A DNA stretch of 15,532 nucleotides from Syntrophomonadaceae bacterium. GTDB taxonomy: Bacteria > Bacillota > Dethiobacteria > DTU022. Below the pieces are notes generated by a model. The model did not search any database and was not told where the DNA came from. It worked only from the letters and a program-made list of their open reading frames with translations. The translations under genes were made by a program, and so were the position numbers. Of this stretch, positions 1-7,160 are shown piece by piece. Numbering within the stretch: position 1 is the first letter of the stretch; every line of letters begins with the position of its first letter. The DNA lies in the NCBI GenBank assembly GCA_003558195.1, contig PWMM01000068.1, forward strand, positions 1 through 15,532, read 5' to 3'.

Positions 1-1052
1 ACTTATTCGGAGGCCATTCAGTACCCCGCTGCCACACCACCGCCTCAGTATCCGGGCGAGATATCATTAAAAAGCAGCTGGCCCGTCTAAAAGCATTAAA
101 AGTACCAGTATATACCGGTGTTTATGTGAAAAACTTGCTCCCCGGAACCAGCGGCCGCACCGGCAAGGTAACCATCCACCGCGGCTATCACTACCCAACA
201 GGAGCCACCGGCGCTGAAGAAGTGATTTACGCTGTCCGATCTATAATTGTAGCATCAGGGGGCTTTGGCAGCGATATTTCATTTCGCCAGGCCCAGGACC
301 CCCGCCTTGACCAAAGCATTTCCAGTACCAACAAGCTTTTCGCTACCGCCGAAATAATAAAAGAATGCCTCGCTTTAGGGGTCAACCCGGTACAATTATC
401 CAGGATTCAACTGTTCCCTTTTGCCTCACCTGATGAAAAAGGATTCGGCTCTGGCCCCATGTTTGGCGATTATGTAGTCCTGTCTCACGGCCTCATTATC
501 GACACTGAAACCACAGCCCGCTTCATTAACGAACTGGGCAACCGCAAAGAAGTAGCTGAAGCGCTGATCAATACCGGCCGCCCGGCATTAAGCCTGACCG
601 ATGAGACAGGGGTGATAAATGCCGGCTGGGATATCAGCCGGGCTTTGAAAAAAGGCGTGGTAAAAACCTTCTCAACCCTGGAGCAACTGGCCAGTTATTA
701 CGGCATTGAGGCTCAAAAGTTAAAACAAACTGTTAACCGCTACAACAACATGCTGGAGCAAGGGCACGATGACGACTTTCAAAAACCCCTGTCAGGAAAA
801 GCTGCTCCAATCACTAAGCCACCATTTTATGCCATGCGCATGTGGCCAAAAGTGCACTATACCATGGGGGGCATTCAGATCGACTCAGCGGCCCGGGTTA
901 TCGACACCGATCAAAACCCGATCCCGGGACTTTTTGCCGCCGGCGAAGTTACCGGCGGCATTCATGGTGCCTGCCGGCTCGGTAGCTGCGCCATCACCGA
1001 AGCCCTGGTCATGGGCCGCATTGCCGGCATTAATGCAATATCTACCGACTAA
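1..1052 (+). CDS. FAD-dependent fumarate reductase / flavocytochrome c-like flavoprotein, 3'-part of gene
   Basis: The reading frame is open from the left edge (first full codon at 3), so the GTG at 126 is internal and the true start lies outside the window. The 349 visible codons contain GGHSVPRCH near the start, GGFG after a beta-strand (about 260-271), ARFINELG, VHYTMGG and, near the end, PGLFAAGEVTGGIHGACRLG. These are signatures of the FAD-binding and capping domains of the fumarate reductase/succinate dehydrogenase flavoprotein family, soluble flavocytochrome c branch. The Arg of ARFINEL, the His of VHYTMGG and the Arg of ACRLG match substrate-binding and catalytic positions of Shewanella Fcc3 as I remember it. 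The position of the Fcc3 QAHP His reads QLFP here, so the substrate may not be fumarate. The haem domain or signal peptide, if any, would be upstream and cannot be seen. Family is confident; substrate is unknown. Confidence 0.88.
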   Translation, partial: LFGGHSVPRCHTTASVSGRDIIKKQLARLKALKVPVYTGVYVKNLLPGTSGRTGKVTIHRGYHYPTGATGAEEVIYAVRSIIVASGGFGSDISFRQAQDPRLDQSISSTNKLFATAEIIKECLALGVNPVQLSRIQLFPFASPDEKGFGSGPMFGDYVVLSHGLIIDTETTARFINELGNRKEVAEALINTGRPALSLTDETGVINAGWDISRALKKGVVKTFSTLEQLASYYGIEAQKLKQTVNRYNNMLEQGHDDDFQKPLSGKAAPITKPPFYAMRMWPKVHYTMGGIQIDSAARVIDTDQNPIPGLFAAGEVTGGIHGACRLGSCAITEALVMGRIAGINAISTD

Positions 1053-1144
1053 ATAATTTATCCTAACCCGGACAAGCCGGGATCATAAAAATGGATTTCT
1101 AAATGATCTCTTAAAAACTAATTTTTAAAGCGGCATTACCGCAA

Positions 1145-1185
1145 TGGTAAAAAAATCCGGTCGGCTTTATAAAGCATTTTTACCA
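1145..1185. terminator. Possible weak bidirectional terminator between convergent genes
   Basis: A 9-bp inverted repeat, TGGTAAAAA at 1145-1153 and TTTTTACCA at 1177-1185, encloses the perfect palindrome GCTTTATAAAGC (1164-1175). The T-run follows the palindrome on the + strand, and an A7/T7 run follows it on the minus strand. It sits between the stop codons of the + strand flavoprotein and the minus-strand YibE/F gene, where a shared terminator would be expected. The stem is AT-rich and weak, so this is tentative. A shorter CCCGG/CCGGG hairpin at 1067-1081 has no T-run. Confidence 0.3.
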
Positions 1186-1190
1186 GGGGC

Positions 1191-2375
1191 TTACCGGGCC
1201 ATCAACCGGGCTGCCAAAAAAGCGGTAATCGGCACCGCTGCGATAAGACCAATGCTGCCGGCCGCGCCACGCACAAATTCAGTAGCGATAATATCCATAT
1301 TGATAATTTTAAGCCAGTCCATCTCGTAGCCCATCACCAGAAGCAACATCGGGGTGGCTGCGCCCACGTAAGCCATGATCAAGGTGTTGGCCATTGTTCC
1401 CATGATATCCTGACCGACATTCAAAGAACCTTTGAACAGTTCACGATCTGTTATATCGGGATTGGCCTGCTTGATCTCAGCTGCAGCAGAAGCCACAGAC
1501 ATCCCGATATCGGTGATAGCCCCAAGGGATCCGATTATGATACCGGCAAACAGCAAACCCCTGAAGTCAATGCTCTGATCGAGAAAATAAAGCATCTGCG
1601 CCTCATGGGTCCCAAATCCGGTCAGGCTTGAAATACTACCGGCCCAAAAAGCCATCAAGCCTGCTACGATCACCCCGCTGATTGTACCGAGGGTAGCCAC
1701 CAGGGATTTTATATTAAGGCCGCCGATTACAAAGAGAGTAAAAGTAATGGCCAGCGAAGCCATAACTACAGCCAGCGGAATGGGGCTGTACCCGAGCAGA
1801 AGCAGGGGAAGCAAAAACTGGAACACAAGAAAAATTGTTACCGCCAGGGTAACCAGGGTTTTAAGGCCTTTAAACCGGCCAACCAGGATCAGCGCCAGGG
1901 CAAACACAGCCAGCAGGTAATAAACACCCCGGTCGCGGGCTAAATCTTGAACATGGGCCTGTTCAAAATCGCCTTCCGGACCCAGGGTCACAACAATTAC
2001 TTCCTGACCTTTTTCCAGGATAAAATCATAAACAGGATCCCCTTCGAAAAAAACATTTAAAATAGAGACCTCTTCACCGGCAAAAGGGCCGCTGGTCAAT
2101 TCAACCAGTATTTCCTGTTCCACGGTGGTAAAAAACTCCTGCTCATCTACCGTGGTCTCCTCTACACTTAATACCCTGGCCCGGTAATAATGTTCTTCAT
2201 AACCCGGATCCTCATCCATGAACGGATCCCGGCTATGGTCATCCACTGGCATATCTCCTTCTACAGGCAGATCGGCAAGTAAATCTTCGTCTTCAGGCGA
2301 ATTCGAAAAAAGTGATCCGCCGGGTATGGTAAGTCCTATGAGCATGAGCAAACCCAGGATTGTTATTTTTAACAT
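1191..2375 (-). CDS. YibE/F-family multi-pass membrane protein
   Basis: This 394-residue protein has an N-terminal hydrophobic segment (about 3-18, signal-like), then an acidic stretch (about 27-60) and a small beta-rich extracytoplasmic domain (about 62-145). About seven hydrophobic segments follow between 150 and 392. The glycine-rich GSLGAITDIGMSVASAAAEI at 282-301 and ANTLIMAYVGA at 329-339 are hallmarks of the YibE/F family, widespread in Firmicutes and of unproven function. The start is ATG at 2375 preceded by GGAGG with 7-8 nt spacing. The gene starts only 25 nt after the stop of the upstream flavoprotein disulphide reductase, so the two are probably cotranscribed. Length and topology are normal for the family. 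The family assignment is firm; a transport role is only inferred from the topology. Confidence 0.88.
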   Translation of the reverse strand: MLKITILGLLMLIGLTIPGGSLFSNSPEDEDLLADLPVEGDMPVDDHSRDPFMDEDPGYEEHYYRARVLSVEETTVDEQEFFTTVEQEILVELTSGPFAGEEVSILNVFFEGDPVYDFILEKGQEVIVVTLGPEGDFEQAHVQDLARDRGVYYLLAVFALALILVGRFKGLKTLVTLAVTIFLVFQFLLPLLLLGYSPIPLAVVMASLAITFTLFVIGGLNIKSLVATLGTISGVIVAGLMAFWAGSISSLTGFGTHEAQMLYFLDQSIDFRGLLFAGIIIGSLGAITDIGMSVASAAAEIKQANPDITDRELFKGSLNVGQDIMGTMANTLIMAYVGAATPMLLLVMGYEMDWLKIINMDIIATEFVRGAAGSIGLIAAVPITAFLAARLMAR

Positions 2376-2400
2376 TTAGATTCCTCCGGCCGGTTCATCT

Positions 2401-3762
2401 TTACCCGGCTCCTGCTGTATTGATAATCGCTTCAGATAAAGTGGGATGAATGTGAATTATATTTTGAATATCTTTTGCCGTGGCTCCAAAATGCATTGCA
2501 GCAATCAGCTCATGGATTAGTTCGCCCGCTTCCGGGCCAATCATGTAAACCCCTAAAATCTTTTCACCTTTCTTTTCAATGATCATCTTAATAAAGCCGG
2601 CATACTTTTCCATCGCCCTGGCCCGGCCCTGGAACCGAAATGGGTATTGATGGACTTTAACCTCATGTCCGGCTTTTGTAGCAGCCTCTTCATCGAGGCC
2701 AACGCCGGCAATCTCAGGTTCAGTAAAAATAGCAAAGGGGATTAGCCGGTCCGCAGGATTAATCTCTTCTCCATTACTGAAATAACGAGACAGCAGTACC
2801 GAATCATGCCAGGCTTTATGGGTAAACATCATCCCGCCGATAATATCACCAATGGCCCATACCCTTTCCGCACTGGTTTTAAAGGAACTATCTACAGTGA
2901 TAAAGCCTCTCTGATCAGTTGCAATACCGGCTTTTTCGAGATTGAGCCAGTCGCTGTTGGGCTTCCTTCCCGTAGCAACTAAGATTTCTTCAGCACTGTA
3001 TTGAACAACTCCCTCAGTGCGCTCATCGGTAACCGTTACCTGCCCGGCAGTTCTTTCAATCAAGCTGATATTGGTGTCAACTACCACCTTGACCCCTTCC
3101 TGTTCCAAGATTATTTTAATTTCAGCTGATATTTCCGGGTCGAGGTTAGGGGCCAGGCGTTCTCCACGCTGTAATACGGTTACTTCCACTCCCAGCCGGT
3201 TAAAAAGCTGTGAGAATTCTAGCGCTATAATCCCGCCACCTAAAACAAGCATGCTGGTGGGAAGTGTTTCCATGGCCATGATAGATGTTGAGGTAAGGTA
3301 TCCGCTTTTCTCTAACCCTTTAACAGGCGGAACAGCAGTGCGGGACCCAGCGGCGATAACAATCTTATCGGCTGAGAGGTTTTCTCCATTGACTTCAATA
3401 CTCTGCGGTCCACTAAAAGAAGCTCGCCCTTCATAAAGGGTTATATTCTCATTGCGTTCCACATTTTTATATTTACGGCCGCGAATTTTGCCCACCAGCT
3501 CATCTTTGCGCTGTACCATGGCCGTCCAGTCAGCCCGAGGTGGCTCTGCAATCACCCCCAGTTTCGAAGCATCACGTACGGTTTGCATCACCCGCCCGGA
3601 GCTAATCAGGGTTTTTGAGGGAATACAGCCCACGTTGATGCAGGTGCCTCCTAAATGCGCAGATTCTACCAGTGCTGCTTTCCAACCTCGGTTAGTTAAA
3701 GGATTAACCAGGTTCATACCGGCTGTGCCTCCGCCGATTACGATCAGGTCATATTTGTTCAT
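2401..3762 (-). CDS. Pyridine nucleotide-disulphide oxidoreductase (dihydrolipoamide dehydrogenase / mercuric reductase-like)
   Basis: This 453-residue protein has the full class I architecture: FAD-binding GGGTAG (10-15), redox-active GGTCINVGC (C41 and C46), the NAD(P)H-binding VLGGGIIALEF (173-183), the second FAD motif VWAIGD, and the C-terminal dimerisation domain with the catalytic His/Glu pair in HIHPTLSE (H439, E444). Such enzymes pass electrons between NAD(P)H, FAD and a disulphide substrate in the cytoplasm. The ALEFSQLFNRLG stretch after the nucleotide loop resembles mercuric reductases more than pyruvate-complex E3. There is no N-terminal HMA domain and no C-terminal vicinal Cys pair (the protein ends NTAGAG), so mercury reduction is unlikely. 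No E1/E2 or glycine-cleavage genes are nearby, so the partner is unknown. The start is ATG at 3762 behind a strong AAGGAGGT. Confidence 0.87.
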   Translation of the reverse strand: MNKYDLIVIGGGTAGMNLVNPLTNRGWKAALVESAHLGGTCINVGCIPSKTLISSGRVMQTVRDASKLGVIAEPPRADWTAMVQRKDELVGKIRGRKYKNVERNENITLYEGRASFSGPQSIEVNGENLSADKIVIAAGSRTAVPPVKGLEKSGYLTSTSIMAMETLPTSMLVLGGGIIALEFSQLFNRLGVEVTVLQRGERLAPNLDPEISAEIKIILEQEGVKVVVDTNISLIERTAGQVTVTDERTEGVVQYSAEEILVATGRKPNSDWLNLEKAGIATDQRGFITVDSSFKTSAERVWAIGDIIGGMMFTHKAWHDSVLLSRYFSNGEEINPADRLIPFAIFTEPEIAGVGLDEEAATKAGHEVKVHQYPFRFQGRARAMEKYAGFIKMIIEKKGEKILGVYMIGPEAGELIHELIAAMHFGATAKDIQNIIHIHPTLSEAIINTAGAG

Positions 3763-3776
3763 TAGTTACCTCCTTT

Positions 3777-3795
3777 TCGCTGCTATCAACAGCGA
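3777..3795 (-). other. Hairpin immediately upstream of the disulphide reductase ribosome binding site
   Basis: TCGCTG and CAGCGA form a 6-bp stem with a 7-nt loop in the 61-nt gap between the CAP-domain gene and the disulphide reductase gene. In the mRNA the stem ends directly before AAAAGGAGG. There is no T-run after it, so it is not an intrinsic terminator. It could affect mRNA processing or stability between cotranscribed genes; the role is inferred. Confidence 0.35.
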
Positions 3796-3823
3796 GTAAT
3801 ATCTTCTCCTGGCTTCTTAAAAA

Positions 3824-4576
3824 TCAATTGCCCACGAACAACTGGGTGTAATAATGCCTGCCGTCACTCCTGGCATGGATTCCCACACCCACCTGTTTAT
3901 AATCTCGACCCAAAATATTAGCCCGGTGGCCCCGGGAGTTCATGAGGCTGTTGTGCGCTCTCCGAACACTGCCATTTGAATTCCAGGCAATATTTTCAGC
4001 CGCAGATCGGTAGCTGATACCATAGTTCCTTAGCAAATCAGTAAAGCTGCCATAGGTCGGTGAATGGTGACTAAAATAGTTGTTAACAGCCATATCCCTG
4101 CTTTTTGCCCGGGCAGCTGTAGTAAGACGACTATTAACCTGCAGGGCAGGCAACCCGGCGCTGCTCCTGGCCGAGTTTATGAAATTGATCATTTCCTGTT
4201 CTTTAGCAGCAGCTGAAGTATCTGAGGAAGCAGTACTTTCCTGGGGCGCCGGTGCAGGAGCAGGTTCCGGTTCCGGCTCCGGTTCCGGTTCTGGTTCAGG
4301 TTCCGGCTCGGGTTCCGGTTCCGGTTTCGGGCCGGGGGTAAAATGGGGATCCTTGTTTGCGCTAAAAAGCAACTCGTAATAATTAATCTGATCTTCCCGG
4401 GCTTCATCTTCTTCAGCAGGATCCGCCTCTTCTTCAGAGCTATCAAAAAAATCAACTTTAAAGGGATTCCAGCCCACTACCCGTTCATCAAACCCGGTGA
4501 AATAGAGTCCGGCGAGGACAAGTATAACTATAATATAGGCAACCAGGCCATAAGTAAGTGCTTTTTGAAGTTTCAT
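3824..4576 (-). CDS. Membrane-anchored CAP/SCP-domain (YkwD-like) exported protein
   Basis: This 250-residue protein has one N-terminal hydrophobic segment (about 8-28) serving as uncleaved signal anchor, an acidic juxtamembrane region (about 45-62), a Pro-Glu/Pro-Ala linker (about 82-112) and a C-terminal CAP domain (about 130-250). CAP signatures are FINSARSSAGLP, YFSHHSP, AENIAWN and HRANILGRDYKQVGVGI, with the paired His and the AENI/HRxNI elements typical of bacterial YkwD-type CAP proteins. The domain should lie outside the membrane, with the linker crossing cell-wall space. Bacterial members are linked to envelope functions, sporulation or spore coats, but no enzyme activity can be stated. 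The start is ATG at 4576 with GGGGAG about 9 nt upstream. The gene lies between the CBS gene (121-nt gap) and the disulphide reductase gene (61-nt gap), all in the same direction. Confidence 0.87.
   Translation of the reverse strand: MKLQKALTYGLVAYIIVILVLAGLYFTGFDERVVGWNPFKVDFFDSSEEEADPAEEDEAREDQINYYELLFSANKDPHFTPGPKPEPEPEPEPEPEPEPEPEPEPAPAPAPQESTASSDTSAAAKEQEMINFINSARSSAGLPALQVNSRLTTAARAKSRDMAVNNYFSHHSPTYGSFTDLLRNYGISYRSAAENIAWNSNGSVRRAHNSLMNSRGHRANILGRDYKQVGVGIHARSDGRHYYTQLFVGN
4262..4330 (-). repeat. Hexanucleotide tandem repeat coding a Pro-Glu linker
   Basis: About ten imperfect copies of a 6-bp unit (GGTTCC/GGCTCC on the + strand) code ten consecutive Glu-Pro pairs after Lys-Pro, followed by three Ala-Pro pairs. 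The unit is a multiple of three, so copy-number change would alter linker length without shifting the frame. Glu codons are mainly GAA with a few GAG, which shows some sequence decay and argues against very recent expansion. Confidence 0.85.
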
Positions 4577-4697
4577 CTTTCAACTCCCCGTTAATTTATA
4601 AATAAAGCCCGTATTTAGACTCTAATAGGTCAGGCTTTTGTTCTATCTCGTAAAGCGATCTTAAAATACTTTGCCAGTCTTAAGTTTTTATTTTACT

Positions 4698-5516
4698 TTA
4701 TTCCAGTGAACGATGCACCAGCGGTAGATCCCGATTAGTTATAATGCCCAGCAGCGGTTCATCTTTTTTGCCGTTTTCGGTGATCAAAACTGCCTCCAGT
4801 TTTTCACCCTGGTCCTGCCAGCGATAAAACAAATCAGGGATCTCCAGCAAAGATTTCCCGGCCGAAACATATTCATAACCGTTAGAGACATTAAGCTGAT
4901 CCAGTAAATCACCGATGGTCGTCTTTTCTATATCAAAAGTGTTATTAGCCAGGCTGTGGCCCATCCATTGCACAATCATCTTTAAAGTAAGCAACCCCTT
5001 TACTTTACCATCTTCCATAATCGGAGCCTGGGTGTATGATAGCTTGCTTAAATCTCTGATCGCCCTGGCTACGGGTTGTTCAGCAGAAAGAGTTAAAACC
5101 TCTTTCTTAAATAAAGGTAGTACACGCGGCGGCTCTAAAAGCAGCCCGGCAATATGCTCGATGTTTTTAACTACTGCACTGTTGGGCTCGGCAATTATTT
5201 CACCACCGGCCCGGTCATGCACAATCGCATTTCGTAGTTCAGCATATTCTTTGAGATCAAAGCGGTAACGCTCTATAATCGGATTAATTCGAACACTTTT
5301 ATTAACCAGTTCAAAAAAAGGGCGATGATCTGTAGATTCAAGAATTCTTTTCATCTCTTTTTCAATTGCTGCATAAGCATTTAAAAATCGTTCCGCCCTG
5401 CTTAAATCGCCCAATCCTTCCGGCTCCTCTCCTGTCATATTCGATTGTTCTTCGCTTGGATCGGCCAGGTTTGCTAAACGGCCATTTCCTTTTAATTGCT
5501 TACTTACATAATTCAC
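4698..5516 (-). CDS. CBS-pair protein with N-terminal HEPN-like domain
   Basis: The predicted product has 272 residues. Residues about 38-130 form a helical region with the motif RNAIVHD (R95, N96, H100), matching the R-[polar]-x3-H signature of HEPN domains, many of which are RNases or nucleotidyltransferase partners. Residues about 136-190 and 200-272 form two CBS domains (APIMEDGKVKGLLT; LLGIITNRDLP), which usually bind adenine nucleotides. A ligand-gated effector is a reasonable inference, but RNase activity is not shown. The start is GTG at 5516; AGAAGGA lies about 14 nt upstream, with nine T between, which is unusually far. An internal ATG at residue 27 has no good ribosome binding site and would keep both domains. 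The gene heads the minus-strand block and has its own promoter. The CBS call is firm; the HEPN call rests on motif and helical context. Confidence 0.8.
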   Translation of the reverse strand: MNYVSKQLKGNGRLANLADPSEEQSNMTGEEPEGLGDLSRAERFLNAYAAIEKEMKRILESTDHRPFFELVNKSVRINPIIERYRFDLKEYAELRNAIVHDRAGGEIIAEPNSAVVKNIEHIAGLLLEPPRVLPLFKKEVLTLSAEQPVARAIRDLSKLSYTQAPIMEDGKVKGLLTLKMIVQWMGHSLANNTFDIEKTTIGDLLDQLNVSNGYEYVSAGKSLLEIPDLFYRWQDQGEKLEAVLITENGKKDEPLLGIITNRDLPLVHRSLE

Positions 5517-5574
5517 CGCAGCAAAAAAAAATCCTTCTGCAGATTACGGCACCCCTGCTATCCTGGCAATGTGA

Positions 5575-5603
5575 ATTTTAATCAGGTTATAAAAAAATGA
5601 CAA
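5575..5603 (-). promoter_or_regulatory. Sigma-A-like promoter for the HEPN-like-CBS gene
   Basis: On the minus strand TTGTCA (5598-5603) and TAAAAT (5575-5580) are separated by 17 nt; each box matches consensus at five of six positions. Transcription would begin near 5568 and give a leader of about 50 nt before the GTG at 5516. The spacer contains a T7 run. Confidence 0.6.
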
Positions 5604-5719
5604 TACCAAAGGTTCTCAGTAGACCTTAATGCTAAAATTTTAATAAAACATCGATGATCTTGCCCGCAAAATGACTAGCAAAAAGCCGGTCAAACCTTTC
5701 CAGTGATTAGTTTTTTAGT

Positions 5720-5738
5720 GTTGATGTATTCTATCAAC
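5720..5738. promoter_or_regulatory. Operator-like dyad upstream of the HIT gene promoter
   Basis: GTTGAT (5720-5725) and ATCAAC (5733-5738) form a 6-bp inverted repeat with a 7-nt spacer, ending two bases before the proposed -35 box at 5741. Its position fits an activator or repressor site. The protein is unknown. Confidence 0.3.
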
Positions 5739-5740
5739 TA

Positions 5741-5770
5741 TTGTTTTAAAAAAACTCATGTACTTATGAT
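5741..5770 (+). promoter_or_regulatory. Probable promoter of the HIT-family gene
   Basis: TTGTTT (5741-5746), an 18-nt spacer and TATGAT (5765-5770, five of six) place the transcription start near 5777, about 80 nt before the ATG. The rest of the 339-nt divergent region between 5517 and 5855 holds no recognisable gene. Confidence 0.45.
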
Positions 5771-5780
5771 ATAGTTAAAA

Positions 5781-5794
5781 TAGAAACGCTTTCA
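5781..5794 (+). promoter_or_regulatory. cre-like (CcpA) box
   Basis: TAGAAACGCTTTCA differs from the catabolite-responsive consensus TGAAANCGNTTTCA at two positions and keeps the central CG and the whole right arm. It lies just downstream of the proposed start of transcription, where CcpA normally represses. No CcpA gene is in the window, so this rests on the motif alone. Confidence 0.4.
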
Positions 5795-5855
5795 ACTCTA
5801 TTTAAAGCAGGTTAAATGCAAAATAGGAGCACTAGAGCAGAGGAGGATTTATACA

Positions 5856-6233
5856 ATGAAGCAATGCGTTTTTTGCCAGAGCGGCAACTTAGCAGTAATC
5901 GCTGAAAACGAACTGGCCCTCGCTTTTTATGACGGCTGCCCGGTCAGCGAAGGCCACACATTGATTATACCGAAGCGGCATGTGGAAACCTATTTCGAAG
6001 CCAGTTTTCAAGAGCAGGCAGCGATAACCAGGCTGTCTTACCAGGTTAAAGACTACCTGCAGGCTAAATATCAACCTGATGGCTATAATGTCGGGGCTAA
6101 TATCGGCCTGGCTGCCGGTCAGACAGTATTCCACTACCATATTCATATTATCCCCCGCTACAAGGGTGATGTAGCAAACCCCAGGGGCGGTGTGAGGAAA
6201 GTAATCCCGCACTCTAAATCAAAGAAAGCCTGA
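5856..6233 (+). CDS. HIT-family (histidine triad) nucleotide hydrolase/transferase
   Basis: This 125-residue protein carries the histidine triad HYHIHII at 93-99 (H93, H95, H97), in which the middle triad region supplies the nucleophile that attacks the alpha-phosphate of AMP-type substrates. Other family marks are the N-terminal CVFC pair (C4, C7), the substrate-loop SEGHTLIIPKRH at 31-42 and the NVGANIGLAAGQ stretch before the triad. Length and order fit the Hint/Fhit-like HIT branch of Firmicutes, a small soluble dimer. The start is ATG at 5856 with GAGGAGG about 9 nt upstream. It is a single-gene unit, convergent with the yyaL-type gene, 54 nt away, without a clear terminator between. A cre-like box upstream suggests carbon-source control. 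The natural substrate cannot be told. Confidence 0.93.
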   Translation: MKQCVFCQSGNLAVIAENELALAFYDGCPVSEGHTLIIPKRHVETYFEASFQEQAAITRLSYQVKDYLQAKYQPDGYNVGANIGLAAGQTVFHYHIHIIPRYKGDVANPRGGVRKVIPHSKSKKA

Positions 6234-6287
6234 TTCCTCATTTAAAATCGCTAAACCTTCAGAACCCTATCCCGGCGGCTTAATGCC

Positions 6288-7160
6288 TCAGGCCTCGCCG
6301 AAGTGTTCAAGGGCAAAATCAAGGACAGTTAGCATGGCTGTATGCCCGGTTGGGAATCGCTTTAGCATTTGGGACTGCGCTTTTAGCAAAAGTCTACCCT
6401 TGCGAATTAGGGTTTTATCTCCAGTAAGAAAACCGAGTCGCAAGTATGCCTCTGCTCCCGCTGAGACACCCGATGGCACTGCTCCATCGTATGCTTCCAC
6501 ATAGAGCGGCAGATCAGCCAGATCTTCCCCGGTAGTACTGAATTTAAGCTTACCCTTATCCTGATTTAAAAATGGATCCATCTCAGCAACCACTCTCTTA
6601 GCCTGCTCGAGTCGTTCCGGGTCTGATGTGGCCTGGTATAAATCCAGCAAACCTCGTGCTAAAAAGGCATAATCCTCTAAAAACGCTGGTATAGCTGCTT
6701 CATTATCGCGATAGCGGCGGTATAACTGGCCACCTTCAGCAGTCATTTTTGCAAAGATAAAATCAGCTGCCCGACCGGCAGCATCAGCATAATGCCGGTC
6801 ATCTAAAACTTCCGAACCCTTCGCTAAAGCTGCAATGATCATTCCATTCCAGGCAGTGATAATTTTATCATCCAGAAAGGGACGTTCCCTCTCGGAAAGA
6901 GCCTTTAGAAGAACTGCTCGCCCTTCTTTGAGCAAGCTTTGCAGTTGTTCCTCTGTTAGCTTATTCTGAAGGCAAAAATCCCGGTCATCGTAAGGACGAT
7001 GCAGCACACTTTTACCCTTTTCAAAATTTCCGGCATCGGTTACACCGTAATAATCAGCCAAAAGGGCTCCTTTTTCCTGACCCAGCAGTTTTATAAATTC
7101 CTGACGGCTGAAAACATAAAAAACCCCTTCTTCCCCTTCGCTGTCTGCATCTTCAGCCGA
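6288..7160 (-). pseudogene. C-terminal half of the yyaL-type gene, downstream of an in-frame stop
   Basis: These 290 codons are in the same frame as the upstream half and continue it directly after the TAA at 7161-7163. They begin SAEDADSEGEEG, which follows GGFY in intact family members, then YYGVTDAGNFEKGKSVL, followed by an alpha/alpha-toroid-like helical region (ITAWNGMIIAALAKG, FLEDYAFLARGLLDLYQAT, YDGAVPSGVSAGAEAYLRLG) typical of the C-terminal barrel of DUF255 proteins. No good ribosome binding site precedes the first usable start (TTG at 7061), so separate translation is doubtful. Together the halves make about 622 residues, near but somewhat shorter than the usual size of about 680. 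No other frameshift or gap is visible, so the break is either recent, a sequencing error, or read through by suppression. Confidence 0.8.

Noticed and set aside
126..1052. GTG at 126 as the flavoprotein start
   Set aside because: The frame is open upstream and codes the conserved GGHSVPRCH region.
1067..1081. CCCGG/CCGGG hairpin after the flavoprotein as terminator
   Set aside because: The stem is only 5 bp and no T-run follows on either strand.
2401..3762. Mercuric reductase (MerA)
   Set aside because: The vicinal Cys pair at the C-terminus and the N-terminal HMA domain are missing.
4080..4379. Open frame on the + strand rich in Gly-Ser repeats
   Set aside because: It is the antisense reading of the Glu-Pro hexamer repeat in the CAP-protein gene and has no ribosome binding site.
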